From contig NZ_JNZO01000016.1 of the NCBI RefSeq assembly GCF_000717595.1, forward strand, positions 77,806 to 141,805: DNA of 64,000 nt, read 5' to 3'. Of this stretch, positions 16,477-25,399 are shown piece after piece. Both the position numbers and the translations under genes were made by a program. Each line of letters starts with the position of its first letter. The first letter of the stretch is position 1. Under the pieces are notes generated by a model. It was not told the origin of the DNA. It saw only the letters and a list, made by a program, of their open reading frames with translations, and ran no database searches. The stretch comes from Streptomyces flavochromogenes. Lineage in GTDB: Bacteria > Actinomycetota > Actinomycetes > Streptomycetales > Streptomycetaceae.

Positions 16477-17591
16477 CCGCCCTCTCCCTCCGGTCCCTGA
16501 ACCGGGCTTTCCTCGACCGGCAGTTCCTGCTCGCACGCACCGGCCGGCCGCCGCTCGACGTGATCGGACGTCTGGTCGCCCTCCAGGCACAGGAGCCCAA
16601 CTGGCCCTACGTCGGCCTGTGGAGCAGGATCCAGGGCTTCACCCAGACGGATCTCACCACGCTCGTCGAGGACCGGAAGGTCGTCCGGTCGGCCCTGCTC
16701 CGCAGTACCCAGCACCTCACCACGGCCGACGACTTCCGCCGCCTGCGGCCGCTGGTACAGCCCGTGCTCGACCGCACCGCCGGCTCGTCGTACTTCACCC
16801 GGAACCGCGTCACCGGGCACGGCGCGGGCCCGGACGCGGCGTCCCTCGTCACCGAAGGCCTCGCCCTGCTCGGGGGCCGGACGCTGTCCCGCAGGGAACT
16901 GGCCCGGCGACTCGCCGAACGCCACCCCGGTTGCGACGGACGGATCCTGGCCGGGGAGGTCGAGCTGCGGACCCCGCTCGTCCACGATCCCGCCACGGGC
17001 TCCTGGGGCTCCTGGGGCAACCGGTCGGCGATCTCCGTCACGCCCGCCGGAGCGTGGCTGGGACGACCGGTCGAGGCCACCGGCGGCGGCGACGCGGCGA
17101 AGGAACTGATCCGCCGCTACCTCGCCGCCTTCGGCCCGGCAGGCGTGAAGGACGTCCAGGCCTGGTGCGGGCTGACCCGCCTGGGCGAGGTCGTCGCGGA
17201 GATGGACGCCGAGCTGCGCCGCTACTCCGGCCCCGGAGGCGGGGAACTGTTCGACCTGGCCGACGCGGAGCTGCCCGACCCCGAGACCCCCGCCCCGGTG
17301 CGACTGCTGCCCGCCTTCGACAACGTCCTGCTCGGCCACGCCGACCGGACCCGGATCATCGGCGACGAGGACCGAGGCCGCGTGATGCCCGGCTCGGCGC
17401 AGGTCCGGCCCACCTTCCTGGTGGACGGCCGGGTGCACGGAACGTGGTCCTTCGGCGCCGGGACGCTGCGACTCGCGCCGTTCGGGCCGCTCCGCGCCAC
17501 CGACAGGGCGGCCCTGGAGGAGGAGGCGCACCGGCTGCTGCCGTTCGTGGGCGGCACGACGGTGGCCGAGGACCGGCCGGCCACCACCTGA
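16473..17591 (+). CDS. Winged-helix (HTH_42) protein, AlkZ-like DNA glycosylase candidate
   Basis: 372 residues from GTG 16473. The protein matches the HTH_42 superfamily, which contains AlkZ of Streptomyces sahachiroi and E. coli YcaQ (AlkX), glycosylases that unhook interstrand crosslinks or remove bulky alkylpurines. The short motif LQAQ near the N-terminus (Q38, Q40) fits the catalytic Q-x-Q of the AlkZ branch rather than the Q-x-D of YcaQ. C-terminal signatures such as VRLLPAFDNVLLGHADR also fit the family. It is co-translated with an NADPH oxidoreductase, possibly a detoxification pair for electrophiles and the DNA lesions they cause. The activity is inferred. Confidence 0.75.
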   Translation: MTALSLRSLNRAFLDRQFLLARTGRPPLDVIGRLVALQAQEPNWPYVGLWSRIQGFTQTDLTTLVEDRKVVRSALLRSTQHLTTADDFRRLRPLVQPVLDRTAGSSYFTRNRVTGHGAGPDAASLVTEGLALLGGRTLSRRELARRLAERHPGCDGRILAGEVELRTPLVHDPATGSWGSWGNRSAISVTPAGAWLGRPVEATGGGDAAKELIRRYLAAFGPAGVKDVQAWCGLTRLGEVVAEMDAELRRYSGPGGGELFDLADAELPDPETPAPVRLLPAFDNVLLGHADRTRIIGDEDRGRVMPGSAQVRPTFLVDGRVHGTWSFGAGTLRLAPFGPLRATDRAALEEEAHRLLPFVGGTTVAEDRPATT

Positions 17592-17718
17592 CCGCCTCGC
17601 CCCTCACCCCGGCGACCCCGGGGGAAGGGGCGCCGGAGGCGCATTGCGCCGATCATGGGAAGGGGCACCCTTCGCACCGACGGGCGTCCCGTCCGCCCGG
17701 GAGGCAGGAGGTACGGGA

Positions 17719-19017
17719 ATGGCGCGCACGCGCGAGGTCTACTTCTACGACTACGCGGCCGACTTCGGGCTCAGCGGACTCGCCGGCACCCTGTGCGCCC
17801 GGTCGACGCTCCGCCTCGACGAACCGGTGGTGCTCGACGTCGCCGAGTCCGAGGCGGAGGACGACGACCACCGGCTCGGCGCGGACGCACGGCTCCTCCT
17901 GGAGTCCCCGCTGCCGGACGACGTGCTCCACACCGTGTGGCTGGCGGCCGTACGCCGGTGCTTCGACCCGGCCGAGGAGGGCACGGACACCCGGACCTGG
18001 CTGGAGCGTGTCGCGGACCTGTGCCCGCCGCGGGCTCCGGAACGCGATCCGTACGAGGCGACGTCCCTGGACGAGGCGCGGCCCGTGGTTCCGGAGGAGG
18101 AGCTGCGGACGGCGGTGGCGGCGGAGATCGAGTCGGCCGCGGCGGGCCTCGGGCTCCGCGTCGCCGTACCGGGGGTCGTTCCCGCCCTCCTCCGGGTCGT
18201 GCGCGAGGCGGACGCCGACCTCGGGTTCCGGTTGTTCCTGAGGGCGCTCAAGGCGTACTCGGTGCCGGTCGGGGCGGACACGTACGAGCGGCTGCTCGCC
18301 CTCGGGGACGGCCTGGCCTACCCGCGGGTCGTGGTCCACGACGAGCTGGCCGTGCGCTGGCGCCCCCTCGACCCGGGCCGTCGCGACTTCGCACGCGGGC
18401 GGTTCGGGCTGCCGATCCTCGCGGCCGCACTCCGCGGGACCGAATGGACCTACGGGGGCACCCCGCGCGAACACATCCAGCGGGTCGCCGACGACGGCCC
18501 GGGACACGCCCCGGGGGCGTACGCCGCGGTGCTCCTCGACGACGCCTGGCGGCTCCTCGACTCGGCCGTCCCGTCTCGGGCGGTCGGTCTGCTCTGGCGG
18601 ACCGCGACGGGGCGCCTGAACGTCCTGGACGAGGACGAGTTCGACGCCGACGGGCGGGTCTGGCTGGAGCAGGTCTCCCAGGTGTGCCACGCCCACCTCG
18701 CGGAGGTCGACCCCGCCTACGCGCCCTTCCTCTCGCCCGCCAGGACCGATCTGACGGAGGCGGTGCTGAGGGAGGTCCGCGAGGCGGTCCACGCCGACGC
18801 GGAGCCGGTACGAGGGGTGGCGCGGGTCCTGGAGGACGTGGTCACGGCCGTGGACCCGGACCTCGGCTTCCGCCTCCTGCTCCACATACTCACCACGTAC
18901 GGGGTCCCCGTCGGCGAGGCCCGCCGCGGCCGATACCGGGCCCTCGCCGCGCAACTCGGGTTCAGCGAGGACCACCTGGACGACCGGCTGCCCGAGGACC
19001 GCCGCGGAGTCTCGTAG
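17719..19017 (+). CDS. Protein of unknown function with an internal duplication
   Basis: 432 residues, ATG preceded by AGGAGGTACGGGA. I do not recognise the family. Residues about 59-196 and 278-414 are homologous halves: both have WLE(R/Q)V..(L/V)C, a run of acidic helices, then DLGFRL(F/L)L followed by (S/G)VPVG and a YRALA or YERLL-like end. Between them lies a distinct segment (RWRPLDPGRRDFARGRFGLP). There is no signal peptide or membrane helix. The gene stands alone, convergent with the following methyltransferase, so context gives no hint. Confidence 0.75.
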   Translation: MARTREVYFYDYAADFGLSGLAGTLCARSTLRLDEPVVLDVAESEAEDDDHRLGADARLLLESPLPDDVLHTVWLAAVRRCFDPAEEGTDTRTWLERVADLCPPRAPERDPYEATSLDEARPVVPEEELRTAVAAEIESAAAGLGLRVAVPGVVPALLRVVREADADLGFRLFLRALKAYSVPVGADTYERLLALGDGLAYPRVVVHDELAVRWRPLDPGRRDFARGRFGLPILAAALRGTEWTYGGTPREHIQRVADDGPGHAPGAYAAVLLDDAWRLLDSAVPSRAVGLLWRTATGRLNVLDEDEFDADGRVWLEQVSQVCHAHLAEVDPAYAPFLSPARTDLTEAVLREVREAVHADAEPVRGVARVLEDVVTAVDPDLGFRLLLHILTTYGVPVGEARRGRYRALAAQLGFSEDHLDDRLPEDRRGVS

Positions 19018-19065
19018 CCCCTCCGCCGGAACACCTGCCGGGGGCCATCGCCCGTCGTCGGCCGG

Positions 19066-19923
19066 TCAGGACACCCGGCAGAGGATCTCGCCGTGCGGGA
19101 CCATGAACCAGGCGTCCTCCCGCGTCCCCCACTCCCGCCAGGCCTCCGCGATCTCCGTCAGTTCGTCCTTCGTCGCGTGGCCGCCGGACACGGCCAGGTC
19201 GGCGTAGCCGGAGCCGGTCGTGCGGTCCGCCCACAGGCCGCTCCACCAGGCCCGCTCCTCCGGCGTCGCGAAGCACCAGGTGGCGGCAGTCGTCGTGATG
19301 TCGGTGAAGCCGGCCTGCCGCGCCCAGGAGAACAGCCGCCGTCCCGCGTCCGGTTCACCGCCGTTGGCCCGGGCGACCCGGTGGTACAGATCCAGCCAGC
19401 CGTCCAGGACGGGCCGTTCGGGATACCACGCGAAGGCCCCGTAGTCGCTGTCGCGGGCGGCGACGAGACCGCCGGGGCGACAGACCCGCCGCATCTCGCG
19501 CAGCGCCTGCACCGGGTCGCCGACGTGCTGGAGCACCTGGTGGGCGTGGACCACGTCGAAGGAGTCGTCGGGGAAGTCCAGGGCGTGCACGTCGGCGACG
19601 GCGAACTCGACGTTCCCCAGGCCGCGTTCGGCCGCCACGGTACGGGCCTTCGCCAGGACCTCCTCGGCCGCGTCGACCGCGGTGACCCGGCCCGGGGCGA
19701 CCAGGGACGCCAGGTCCGCGGTGATGGTGCCGGGTCCGCAGCCCACGTCCAGGACGTCCAGACCGGCGGAGAGCGCGGGCAGCAGATAGGCCGCGGAGTT
19801 GGCGGCCGTCCGCCAGTTGTGCGAGCGCAGGACCGACTCGTGGTGGCCGTGGGTGTAGACGGCCGTCTCACGGGCCGTCCCGGAGCCCGCGGGGTGCGCG
19901 GCAGGGGTGGAGGCATGCGTCAT
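19066..19923 (-). CDS. Class I SAM-dependent methyltransferase
   Basis: 285 residues with a complete Rossmann methyltransferase core: motif I VLDVGCGPGTITADLA, motif II VTAVDAAEE, and DSFDVVHAHQVLQHVGDP, near the UbiE/Methyltransf_11 group. The substrate is unknown. GAGGGAG lies 8 nt before the ATG at 19923. Its N-terminal 20 residues are Ala/Thr-rich and probably disordered. Confidence 0.88.
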   Translation of the reverse strand: MTHASTPAAHPAGSGTARETAVYTHGHHESVLRSHNWRTAANSAAYLLPALSAGLDVLDVGCGPGTITADLASLVAPGRVTAVDAAEEVLAKARTVAAERGLGNVEFAVADVHALDFPDDSFDVVHAHQVLQHVGDPVQALREMRRVCRPGGLVAARDSDYGAFAWYPERPVLDGWLDLYHRVARANGGEPDAGRRLFSWARQAGFTDITTTAATWCFATPEERAWWSGLWADRTTGSGYADLAVSGGHATKDELTEIAEAWREWGTREDAWFMVPHGEILCRVS

Positions 19924-20025
19924 CGGAGCGACTCCCTCGGTGTGGGTGCGTGCTCACCACCGTACGCGCGGGTGTCGCATGATGAGATGTGCGTCTTGGG
20001 ATGTGGACATGTCCTGGGTGGCGCG

Positions 20026-20544
20026 TCAGGTGAACAGGTCGCCCCGGTAACGGAGTTCCTCGAGCACCCGGCCTCCCGTCTCCTCCCGCACGGCCTCGCC
20101 GTCCGGGCGCCAGCCCGCCGCTTCGTAGAAGCGGCGACCCCGCGCGTTCCCCGCGAACACCCACAGCGCCGCCGTGCGGAACCCGCTCGCCACCAGGGCT
20201 TCCGTGGAGGCCGCGAGGAGGGCCCGCCCGACTCCCGTGCCCCACACCTCCGGCAGGGCGTAGAGGGCGGACAGTTCGGCCGTGGTCCGCCGGTCGAGAT
20301 CCTCGTCCGGCCAGGCGCGGAAGCAGGAGAACGCCCGCACCCGCCCGTCGGGGCCCGTCTCCACCAGGACCGTGGGCCGTTCCGGGGCGGTGAGGCGGGC
20401 CCGCCAGATCGCGGTGCGCTCCTCGACGTCCAGGGCGTCCAGATAGGGGCCGGGCAGCAGGTCGCGGTAGGCGGCCCGCCAGGACAGCACGTGCACGGCG
20501 GCGACGCCCGCCGCGTCCCCGGGAAGGGCTTCTCGAATCGGCAT
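20026..20544 (-). CDS. GNAT family N-acetyltransferase
   Basis: 172 residues with the GNAT acetyl-CoA motif written as EVWGTGVGRALLAA, a DLDRRTTAELSALYALPE strand before it, and the C-terminal NARGRRFYEAAGWRPDG signature. It transfers acetyl from acetyl-CoA to an amine that cannot be told from sequence. The ATG at 20544 has no good ribosome site. It is divergent from the sulfite-oxidase-like gene across 255 nt in which I see no other gene. Confidence 0.88.
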   Translation of the reverse strand: MPIREALPGDAAGVAAVHVLSWRAAYRDLLPGPYLDALDVEERTAIWRARLTAPERPTVLVETGPDGRVRAFSCFRAWPDEDLDRRTTAELSALYALPEVWGTGVGRALLAASTEALVASGFRTAALWVFAGNARGRRFYEAAGWRPDGEAVREETGGRVLEELRYRGDLFT

Positions 20545-20799
20545 GGCCCATTGTCGGCCGAGCGGCGCCTCGGCCGCCTCGCAATTACGGGCCGCCTCCC
20601 GTATCCGCCTTCGCAGTTCCGGCCCCCCGTCGGTATCCGGCTCCGCACGTGCGAGAACGCCGGATCGGTCGCCGTCCGCGCCGACCTGACGAACCCCTGT
20701 GACAGCACGATGAACGGACCGTCCCGACCGCCCTTCCGCCCCTAGGATCGGCCGCGCCGCCGCCCGGTGGCGCGCCTTTCCCACGTGCCGAGGAGCCCC

Positions 20800-22068
20800 G
20801 TGCCGAACTCGCCCGCGCCCGCCCGCCGTTCCGTGCTGAAGGTTCTCGCGGCGGTCCCGGCGGTCTCCGCCCTCGGCGGACTCGCCACCGCCACCACGGC
20901 CACCGCCGCATCGGCACACGCCCCCGCGAGCGCACCCGGCCACGCGCCCGCGCGCACCACGGCCGGATCCGCCGCCCCCCTCGCCGCGCCCGGGATCGTC
21001 AAGGCCCTTCCCGCCCCGTACTTCACCGTCCGGGGCACCAACGCCGAAGCGCGTTTCGACAGCTTCGGGGACACCGGCCACCTCACCCCCGTCGACCGCT
21101 TCTTCGTCCGCAACCACACCACCACCCCCGTCCTCGACGCCGCCGACTGGCGCCTCACCCTGTGGGGCGACGGCCTGCACGGCCGCAGCCCGGTCCACTT
21201 CACCTACGGCCAGCTCCGCGACCTGCCCTCCGTCACCCGAACGGCCCTGATCGAGTGCGCCGGAAACGGCCGCAGCCTCTACACGAGCCAGCAGGGCGAG
21301 CCGGTCACCGGCACCTCCTGGACCCTCGGCGCCGTCGGAGCCGCCCGCTGGCGCGGGGTGCGCCTCTCCGACGTGCTCCGACGGGCCGGGATCGCCCGCG
21401 ACGCCGTCGACCTCCAGCCGCGCGGCCTCGACGACCCGTACGTGTCCGGCGGGATCGACTACGGCCGGGTCCGCCGCCCCCTGCCGGTCGCCAAGGCCTT
21501 CGACGACGTGATCCTCGCGTACGAGATGAACGGCGAGCCCCTCCCGTACGACCACGGGTACCCGGTCCGGCTCGTCGTGCCCTCCTGGGTCGGCATCGCC
21601 TCCGTCAAATGGCTCGGCGACATCGAGGTCTCCACCCGCCCGCTCACCTCGCCCTGGTCCACCGACTGGTACCGCCTCTTCGGCGACGCCCACCCGGCCG
21701 GCGGCAGCGCCCCGATCAGCCGCCAGACGCTGAAGTCCGCCTACCAGCTGCCCTTCGGCGCCACCCTGGAGGCCGGCCGGGTCCACCGGCTGACCGGCAG
21801 GGCCTGGTCCGCGCACGCGCCCGTACGGACCGTCGAGGTCTCCACCGACGGCGGCGCGCACTGGCGGCGGGCCCACCTCCACGACACCCCGCGGCGGGAC
21901 GGCTGGGTCCGCTGGAGCGCGCCGTGGATCCCGCGCGCCACCGGACCGGTCACCCTGCTCTCGCGGACCACCGACGCCGCCGGCAACACCCAGCCCGATC
22001 GGGCCGTCCACAACACCCAGGGCTACCTCTTCAACGCGATCGTGCGGCACCCGGTGACGGTCGCCTGA
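20800..22068 (+). CDS. Tat-exported molybdopterin oxidoreductase, sulfite-oxidase family
   Basis: 422 residues. The N-terminus has a twin-arginine motif (R9 R10 S V L K) and a hydrophobic, Ala-rich signal region ending near residue 40. The molybdopterin-binding domain (about 75-300) shows the conserved cysteine C153 in LIECAGNGRSLY, and a Mo-co dimerisation domain follows (VRTVEVSTDGGAHW, GWVRWSAPW). There is no heme domain, so electrons would pass to an external acceptor. Members oxidise sulfite or related S-oxo compounds outside the membrane. Start GTG 20800 has AGGAG four bases before it. Confidence 0.9.
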   Translation: MPNSPAPARRSVLKVLAAVPAVSALGGLATATTATAASAHAPASAPGHAPARTTAGSAAPLAAPGIVKALPAPYFTVRGTNAEARFDSFGDTGHLTPVDRFFVRNHTTTPVLDAADWRLTLWGDGLHGRSPVHFTYGQLRDLPSVTRTALIECAGNGRSLYTSQQGEPVTGTSWTLGAVGAARWRGVRLSDVLRRAGIARDAVDLQPRGLDDPYVSGGIDYGRVRRPLPVAKAFDDVILAYEMNGEPLPYDHGYPVRLVVPSWVGIASVKWLGDIEVSTRPLTSPWSTDWYRLFGDAHPAGGSAPISRQTLKSAYQLPFGATLEAGRVHRLTGRAWSAHAPVRTVEVSTDGGAHWRRAHLHDTPRRDGWVRWSAPWIPRATGPVTLLSRTTDAAGNTQPDRAVHNTQGYLFNAIVRHPVTVA

Positions 22069-22165
22069 AGCGACCCCTGGAGCGGCGGAAACGGTCGAAC
22101 CTTCGTATAAAGGGCACGGGGGTGCCGTGCCGGCGCCCCCCCTGCGCGCTCAGGAGGTACGGGAC

Positions 22166-23398
22166 ATGCGGCAGACGGCTCCGGACGGCCGCGGCCCGGT
22201 GCGCTACGGCCCTCCCGCCCCCGACACCGGCCTGCCCGTCCTTCCGGGACTCGCCGGGCTGCTCTCCGCCGCCGCCGGACGGACCACCCCCGAGCCGCCC
22301 GGCGGCGGCCCCGTCCTGCGCGAGGCCGCCTCCGGCTACTGGTGGCGCCGCGGACTGCGCACCCACCCCGAGGACGTCGTGGCCGGCCCCGGCGCCCCCG
22401 CACTGCTGCTCGCCCTGATCGCCGCCCACGGCGGCGACCTGCTGCTGCCCCGGCCCTGCCCCGCCTGGTGGACCCCGCAGGCCCGCCTCCTCGGCCGACC
22501 GGCCTACCACGTGCCGACCCCCGCCGAGGCCGGCGGCGTCCCCGACCCGTACGCCCTCCTGGAGACCGTCCGGCGGATCCGCGCCGAGGGCGGCAGCCCG
22601 CGCGTCCTCCTGCTCTCCGTCGCCGACGACCCCACCGCCACCGTCGCCCCGCCCGAACTCGTCCGCGAGGCGTGCGAGGCCGCCGTCGCCGAGGGGCTGC
22701 ACGTCATCAGCGACGAGACCTGGCGCGACACCCGCCACCACCCCGAGGACACCGTGCTCCTCAGCCCCGCCGAGATGTGCCCCGACGACGTGACCGTCCT
22801 CTCCGACCTCGGCGGCGCCCTCACCCCGGCCGCCTGGCCCTGCGCCGTCGCCCGCTTCCCGCCCACCGACCCGTCCCGCGCCGACCGCTGGACCGACCGC
22901 CGGGCCCGCGTCCTCGACGTCCTCACCGCCCTCGGGGCCGTCGTCCCCGGGCCCGTCGCCCCCGCCGCCGCGCACGCCCTGGACGAACCCGAGGACGTCA
23001 CCGTGCGGGCCCGCCGCGCCGCCGCGGTCCACGGTCGCCTGGCGGCGGCGGCGCACCGCGCGGTCCTCGCCGCCGGGGCCCTCGCCCGGCCGCCGCAGGC
23101 GGGCCGCCACCTCTACGCCGACCTCGGGCCGCTACGGGCCGGTCTCGCCGCCAGAGGTGTCACCGACTCCCTGGAGCTGGAGAGCCACCTCGGCGCGCGC
23201 CTCGGTGCCCCCGCGACCGGCGGCCACCGCTTCGGCGACGAACTCGGCGCCCTGCGCGTCAGGTTCGGCACCGGCATGTTCCTGGGCGACACGGAGGAGG
23301 AGCGGGCGGAGACGCTCACGGCGCGTGACCCGGAGACACTTCCCCATGTGGCGGCGAAGCTGGCGGAGTTCGGAGGAATCCTGGAGGAACTCCGGTGA
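22166..23398 (+). CDS. Aminotransferase class I/II fold protein lacking the PLP lysine
   Basis: 410 residues, ATG preceded by AGGAGGTACGGGAC. The fold-type I signature is clear: a substrate-like N-terminus, HVISDETW with the pyridine-nitrogen Asp, and the C-terminal LRVRFGTGMF where the carboxylate-binding Arg lies. The segment where SFSKT would carry the Schiff-base lysine reads LSDLGGALTP, and the entire protein contains a single lysine, close to the C-terminus (about residue 398). It therefore cannot be a normal transaminase. A binding, regulatory or altered-chemistry role is more likely. It is upstream of an MBL-fold hydrolase on the same strand, 154 nt away. Confidence 0.85.
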   Translation: MRQTAPDGRGPVRYGPPAPDTGLPVLPGLAGLLSAAAGRTTPEPPGGGPVLREAASGYWWRRGLRTHPEDVVAGPGAPALLLALIAAHGGDLLLPRPCPAWWTPQARLLGRPAYHVPTPAEAGGVPDPYALLETVRRIRAEGGSPRVLLLSVADDPTATVAPPELVREACEAAVAEGLHVISDETWRDTRHHPEDTVLLSPAEMCPDDVTVLSDLGGALTPAAWPCAVARFPPTDPSRADRWTDRRARVLDVLTALGAVVPGPVAPAAAHALDEPEDVTVRARRAAAVHGRLAAAAHRAVLAAGALARPPQAGRHLYADLGPLRAGLAARGVTDSLELESHLGARLGAPATGGHRFGDELGALRVRFGTGMFLGDTEEERAETLTARDPETLPHVAAKLAEFGGILEELR

Positions 23399-23552
23399 CG
23401 GCGCCCCCGGCCGCCCGGCCGCCGAAGCAACCCGCGCGAGCCGCGGCTGGGGCCGTACGAGCCGCAGCCGTACGAGCCGACCGCCCCCGGCCCTCCGGAC
23501 CAGCCCGACCCTCCGCACGAGCCGAACCATCCGCGCAGAACGGAGCACGCAG

Positions 23553-24614
23553 ATGACGGAACGGACGGCACACCCCACGCGGGCCGCCCAGGCCGCCCCG
23601 CACCAGCCCGATCCCGCCACAGCTCCTTCCCCCGCGCCGGCACCCGCCCCCGTCCTCCATCCCGTCGGACGGCTCCGCCTCGACTGGCCCCGCAGCTTCG
23701 CCGACCGGCTCACCGCCCCGCTCCCCGGCGTGCGCGCCCTGGCCCGCCTCGCGCGCGAGGGAGCCGTACGCCCCCGCCCCGAAGGCCTCCGCGACATCCC
23801 CCTGCTGCCCTTCGAGCCGGGCCCGCTGCCGCCCTCCGGACCCGACACCCTCGCCATCACCTGGGCCGGGCACGCCAGTTGGGTACTGCGGATGGGCGGC
23901 CTCACCGTCCTCACCGACCCGGTCTGGTCCCGCCGCATCTTCGGCACCCCCGCCCGGCTCACCCCCGTCGGCGTCCGCTGGGAGGACCTGCCGCGGATCG
24001 ACGCCGTCGTCATCAGCCACAACCACTTCGACCACCTCGACGCCCCGACCCTGAAACGGCTTCCCCGGCACACCCCGGTCTTCGTGCCGGCCGGCCTCGG
24101 CCGCTGGTTCGCCCGCCGCCGGTTCAGCCGGGTCACCGAGCTCGACTGGTGGGAGGCGGCCGAACTCGACGGCGTGCGCTTCGACTTCGTCCCCGCCCAC
24201 CACTGGTCCAAGCGCACCCTCCTGGACACCTGCCGCTCCCTGTGGGGCGGTTGGGTGCTCACCGACGGGTCCGGGCGGCGCGTCCACTTCGCCGGCGACA
24301 CCGGGTACGGCCACTGGTTCGCCGAGATCGGCCGCCGGTACCCCGGCATCGACCTGGCCCTGCTCCCGATCGGCGCCTACGACCCCCGCTGGTGGCTCAG
24401 CGACGTCCACACCGATCCTGAGGAGGCGGTCCGCGCCCACCAGGACCTGGGGGCGCGGCGGATGGCCCCCATGCACTGGGCGACCTTCGTGCTGTCCTCT
24501 GAGCCCGTCCTCGAACCCCTCACCCGGGTCAGGACCGCCTGGGAGCAGGCCGGGCTGCGTCGCGAGGACCTGTGGGACCTGCCGGTCGGCGGCTCACGGG
24601 TGCTCGTGCCCTGA
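23553..24614 (+). CDS. Metallo-beta-lactamase-fold hydrolase, NAPE-PLD / UlaG type
   Basis: 353 residues. The zinc motif H156-x-H158-x-D160-H161 reads SHNHFDHLD; later ligands lie in VPAHHWSKR, HFAGDTGY and MHWATF. The order and the WAGHASWVLR start of the fold resemble N-acylphosphatidylethanolamine phospholipase D-like proteins, so a phosphodiester or lipid substrate is possible. The Pro/Ala-rich N-terminal 35 residues look disordered. GGAG lies 8 nt before the ATG. A short 15-bp duplication (CCGTACGAGCCG...) sits in the gap upstream, around 23452-23480. It is convergent with the DedA gene. Confidence 0.88.
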   Translation: MTERTAHPTRAAQAAPHQPDPATAPSPAPAPAPVLHPVGRLRLDWPRSFADRLTAPLPGVRALARLAREGAVRPRPEGLRDIPLLPFEPGPLPPSGPDTLAITWAGHASWVLRMGGLTVLTDPVWSRRIFGTPARLTPVGVRWEDLPRIDAVVISHNHFDHLDAPTLKRLPRHTPVFVPAGLGRWFARRRFSRVTELDWWEAAELDGVRFDFVPAHHWSKRTLLDTCRSLWGGWVLTDGSGRRVHFAGDTGYGHWFAEIGRRYPGIDLALLPIGAYDPRWWLSDVHTDPEEAVRAHQDLGARRMAPMHWATFVLSSEPVLEPLTRVRTAWEQAGLRREDLWDLPVGGSRVLVP

Positions 24615-24693
24615 CGCGGCGTCCTCCGACATCACGAGCGCAGGCACCACGGGCCCCGCCACCACCTGCCCGGCACCCGTGCCCCGAGACCGC

Positions 24694-25353
24694 CTACTGC
24701 TCCGACACCCCGCCCACCTTGGCCCGCGGCCCCCGGAGCCGCCGCCACAGCCCCGGGACCGCGCTGATCAGCACCGTGAGGCCCACCGCGGCGACGACAC
24801 CCTGCCAGGGCTCCGGGAACAGCGAACCGCCCAGGATCCCGATCAGCTGGTACGTCGCCGCCCACGCCAGACAGGCCGCCAGGTCGCCGCGCACGAACCG
24901 CCGCAGCGGCATCTCCGACAGCAGGCACGCCAGCATCACCGGGATCCGCCCGGCCGGCACGAGCCGGGACAGGACGAGCACCGACACCTGGTGCGTGTCG
25001 AGCCGCTCCTGCGCGTGCGCGAGCCGGTCCGGTGTCACCCGGCCCCGGAGCGCGGCCAGCCACCGCGAGCCGTTGCGCGAGCGCACCCCGCGCTGACCCA
25101 GCCAGTACAGGGCGGTGTCGCCGAGCAGCGCGGCGAACGCCGCCACCAGAAAGACGAAGAGCAGCGCCATCGGCGACGTCTGGTGGAAGGCGACCACCGC
25201 CGCCGAGCTGACGATCGCGCCCGTCGGCACGACCGGCACCAGGGCGCCCAGCGCCACGAGGAGGAACAGGGAGGGATAGCCGACGGCCTGCTGCGTCGAC
25301 TCCGGCGGCAGCTCCCGCACCGCCGTCACGACCCCGGTGAGCCCGTGGATCAC
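24694..25353 (-). CDS. DedA family membrane protein (VTT/SNARE-associated domain)
   Basis: 219 residues with five or so hydrophobic segments, the DedA motif GDTALYWLGQRG and the re-entrant loop signature SRLVPAGRIPVMLACLLS containing the conserved Arg residues. DedA/VTT proteins move lipids such as undecaprenyl phosphate or phosphatidylethanolamine across the membrane. The GTG start at 25353 follows a weak G-rich site and lies 46 nt after the stop of the MBL-fold gene at 25400, so the two form a likely operon. Confidence 0.88.
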   Translation of the reverse strand: MIHGLTGVVTAVRELPPESTQQAVGYPSLFLLVALGALVPVVPTGAIVSSAAVVAFHQTSPMALLFVFLVAAFAALLGDTALYWLGQRGVRSRNGSRWLAALRGRVTPDRLAHAQERLDTHQVSVLVLSRLVPAGRIPVMLACLLSEMPLRRFVRGDLAACLAWAATYQLIGILGGSLFPEPWQGVVAAVGLTVLISAVPGLWRRLRGPRAKVGGVSEQ

Positions 25354-25399
25354 CGGGCGCCCCCCGGCCGCGCCGCCCGTCCGGGCCGCGCACCCCGCG

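Noticed and set aside
20026..22050. A 674-codon leftward frame covering the GNAT gene and the whole sulfite-oxidase-like gene.
   Set aside because: Only its last 172 codons are a real gene (GNAT). The rest is antisense to a well-identified Tat enzyme and has no recognisable domain.
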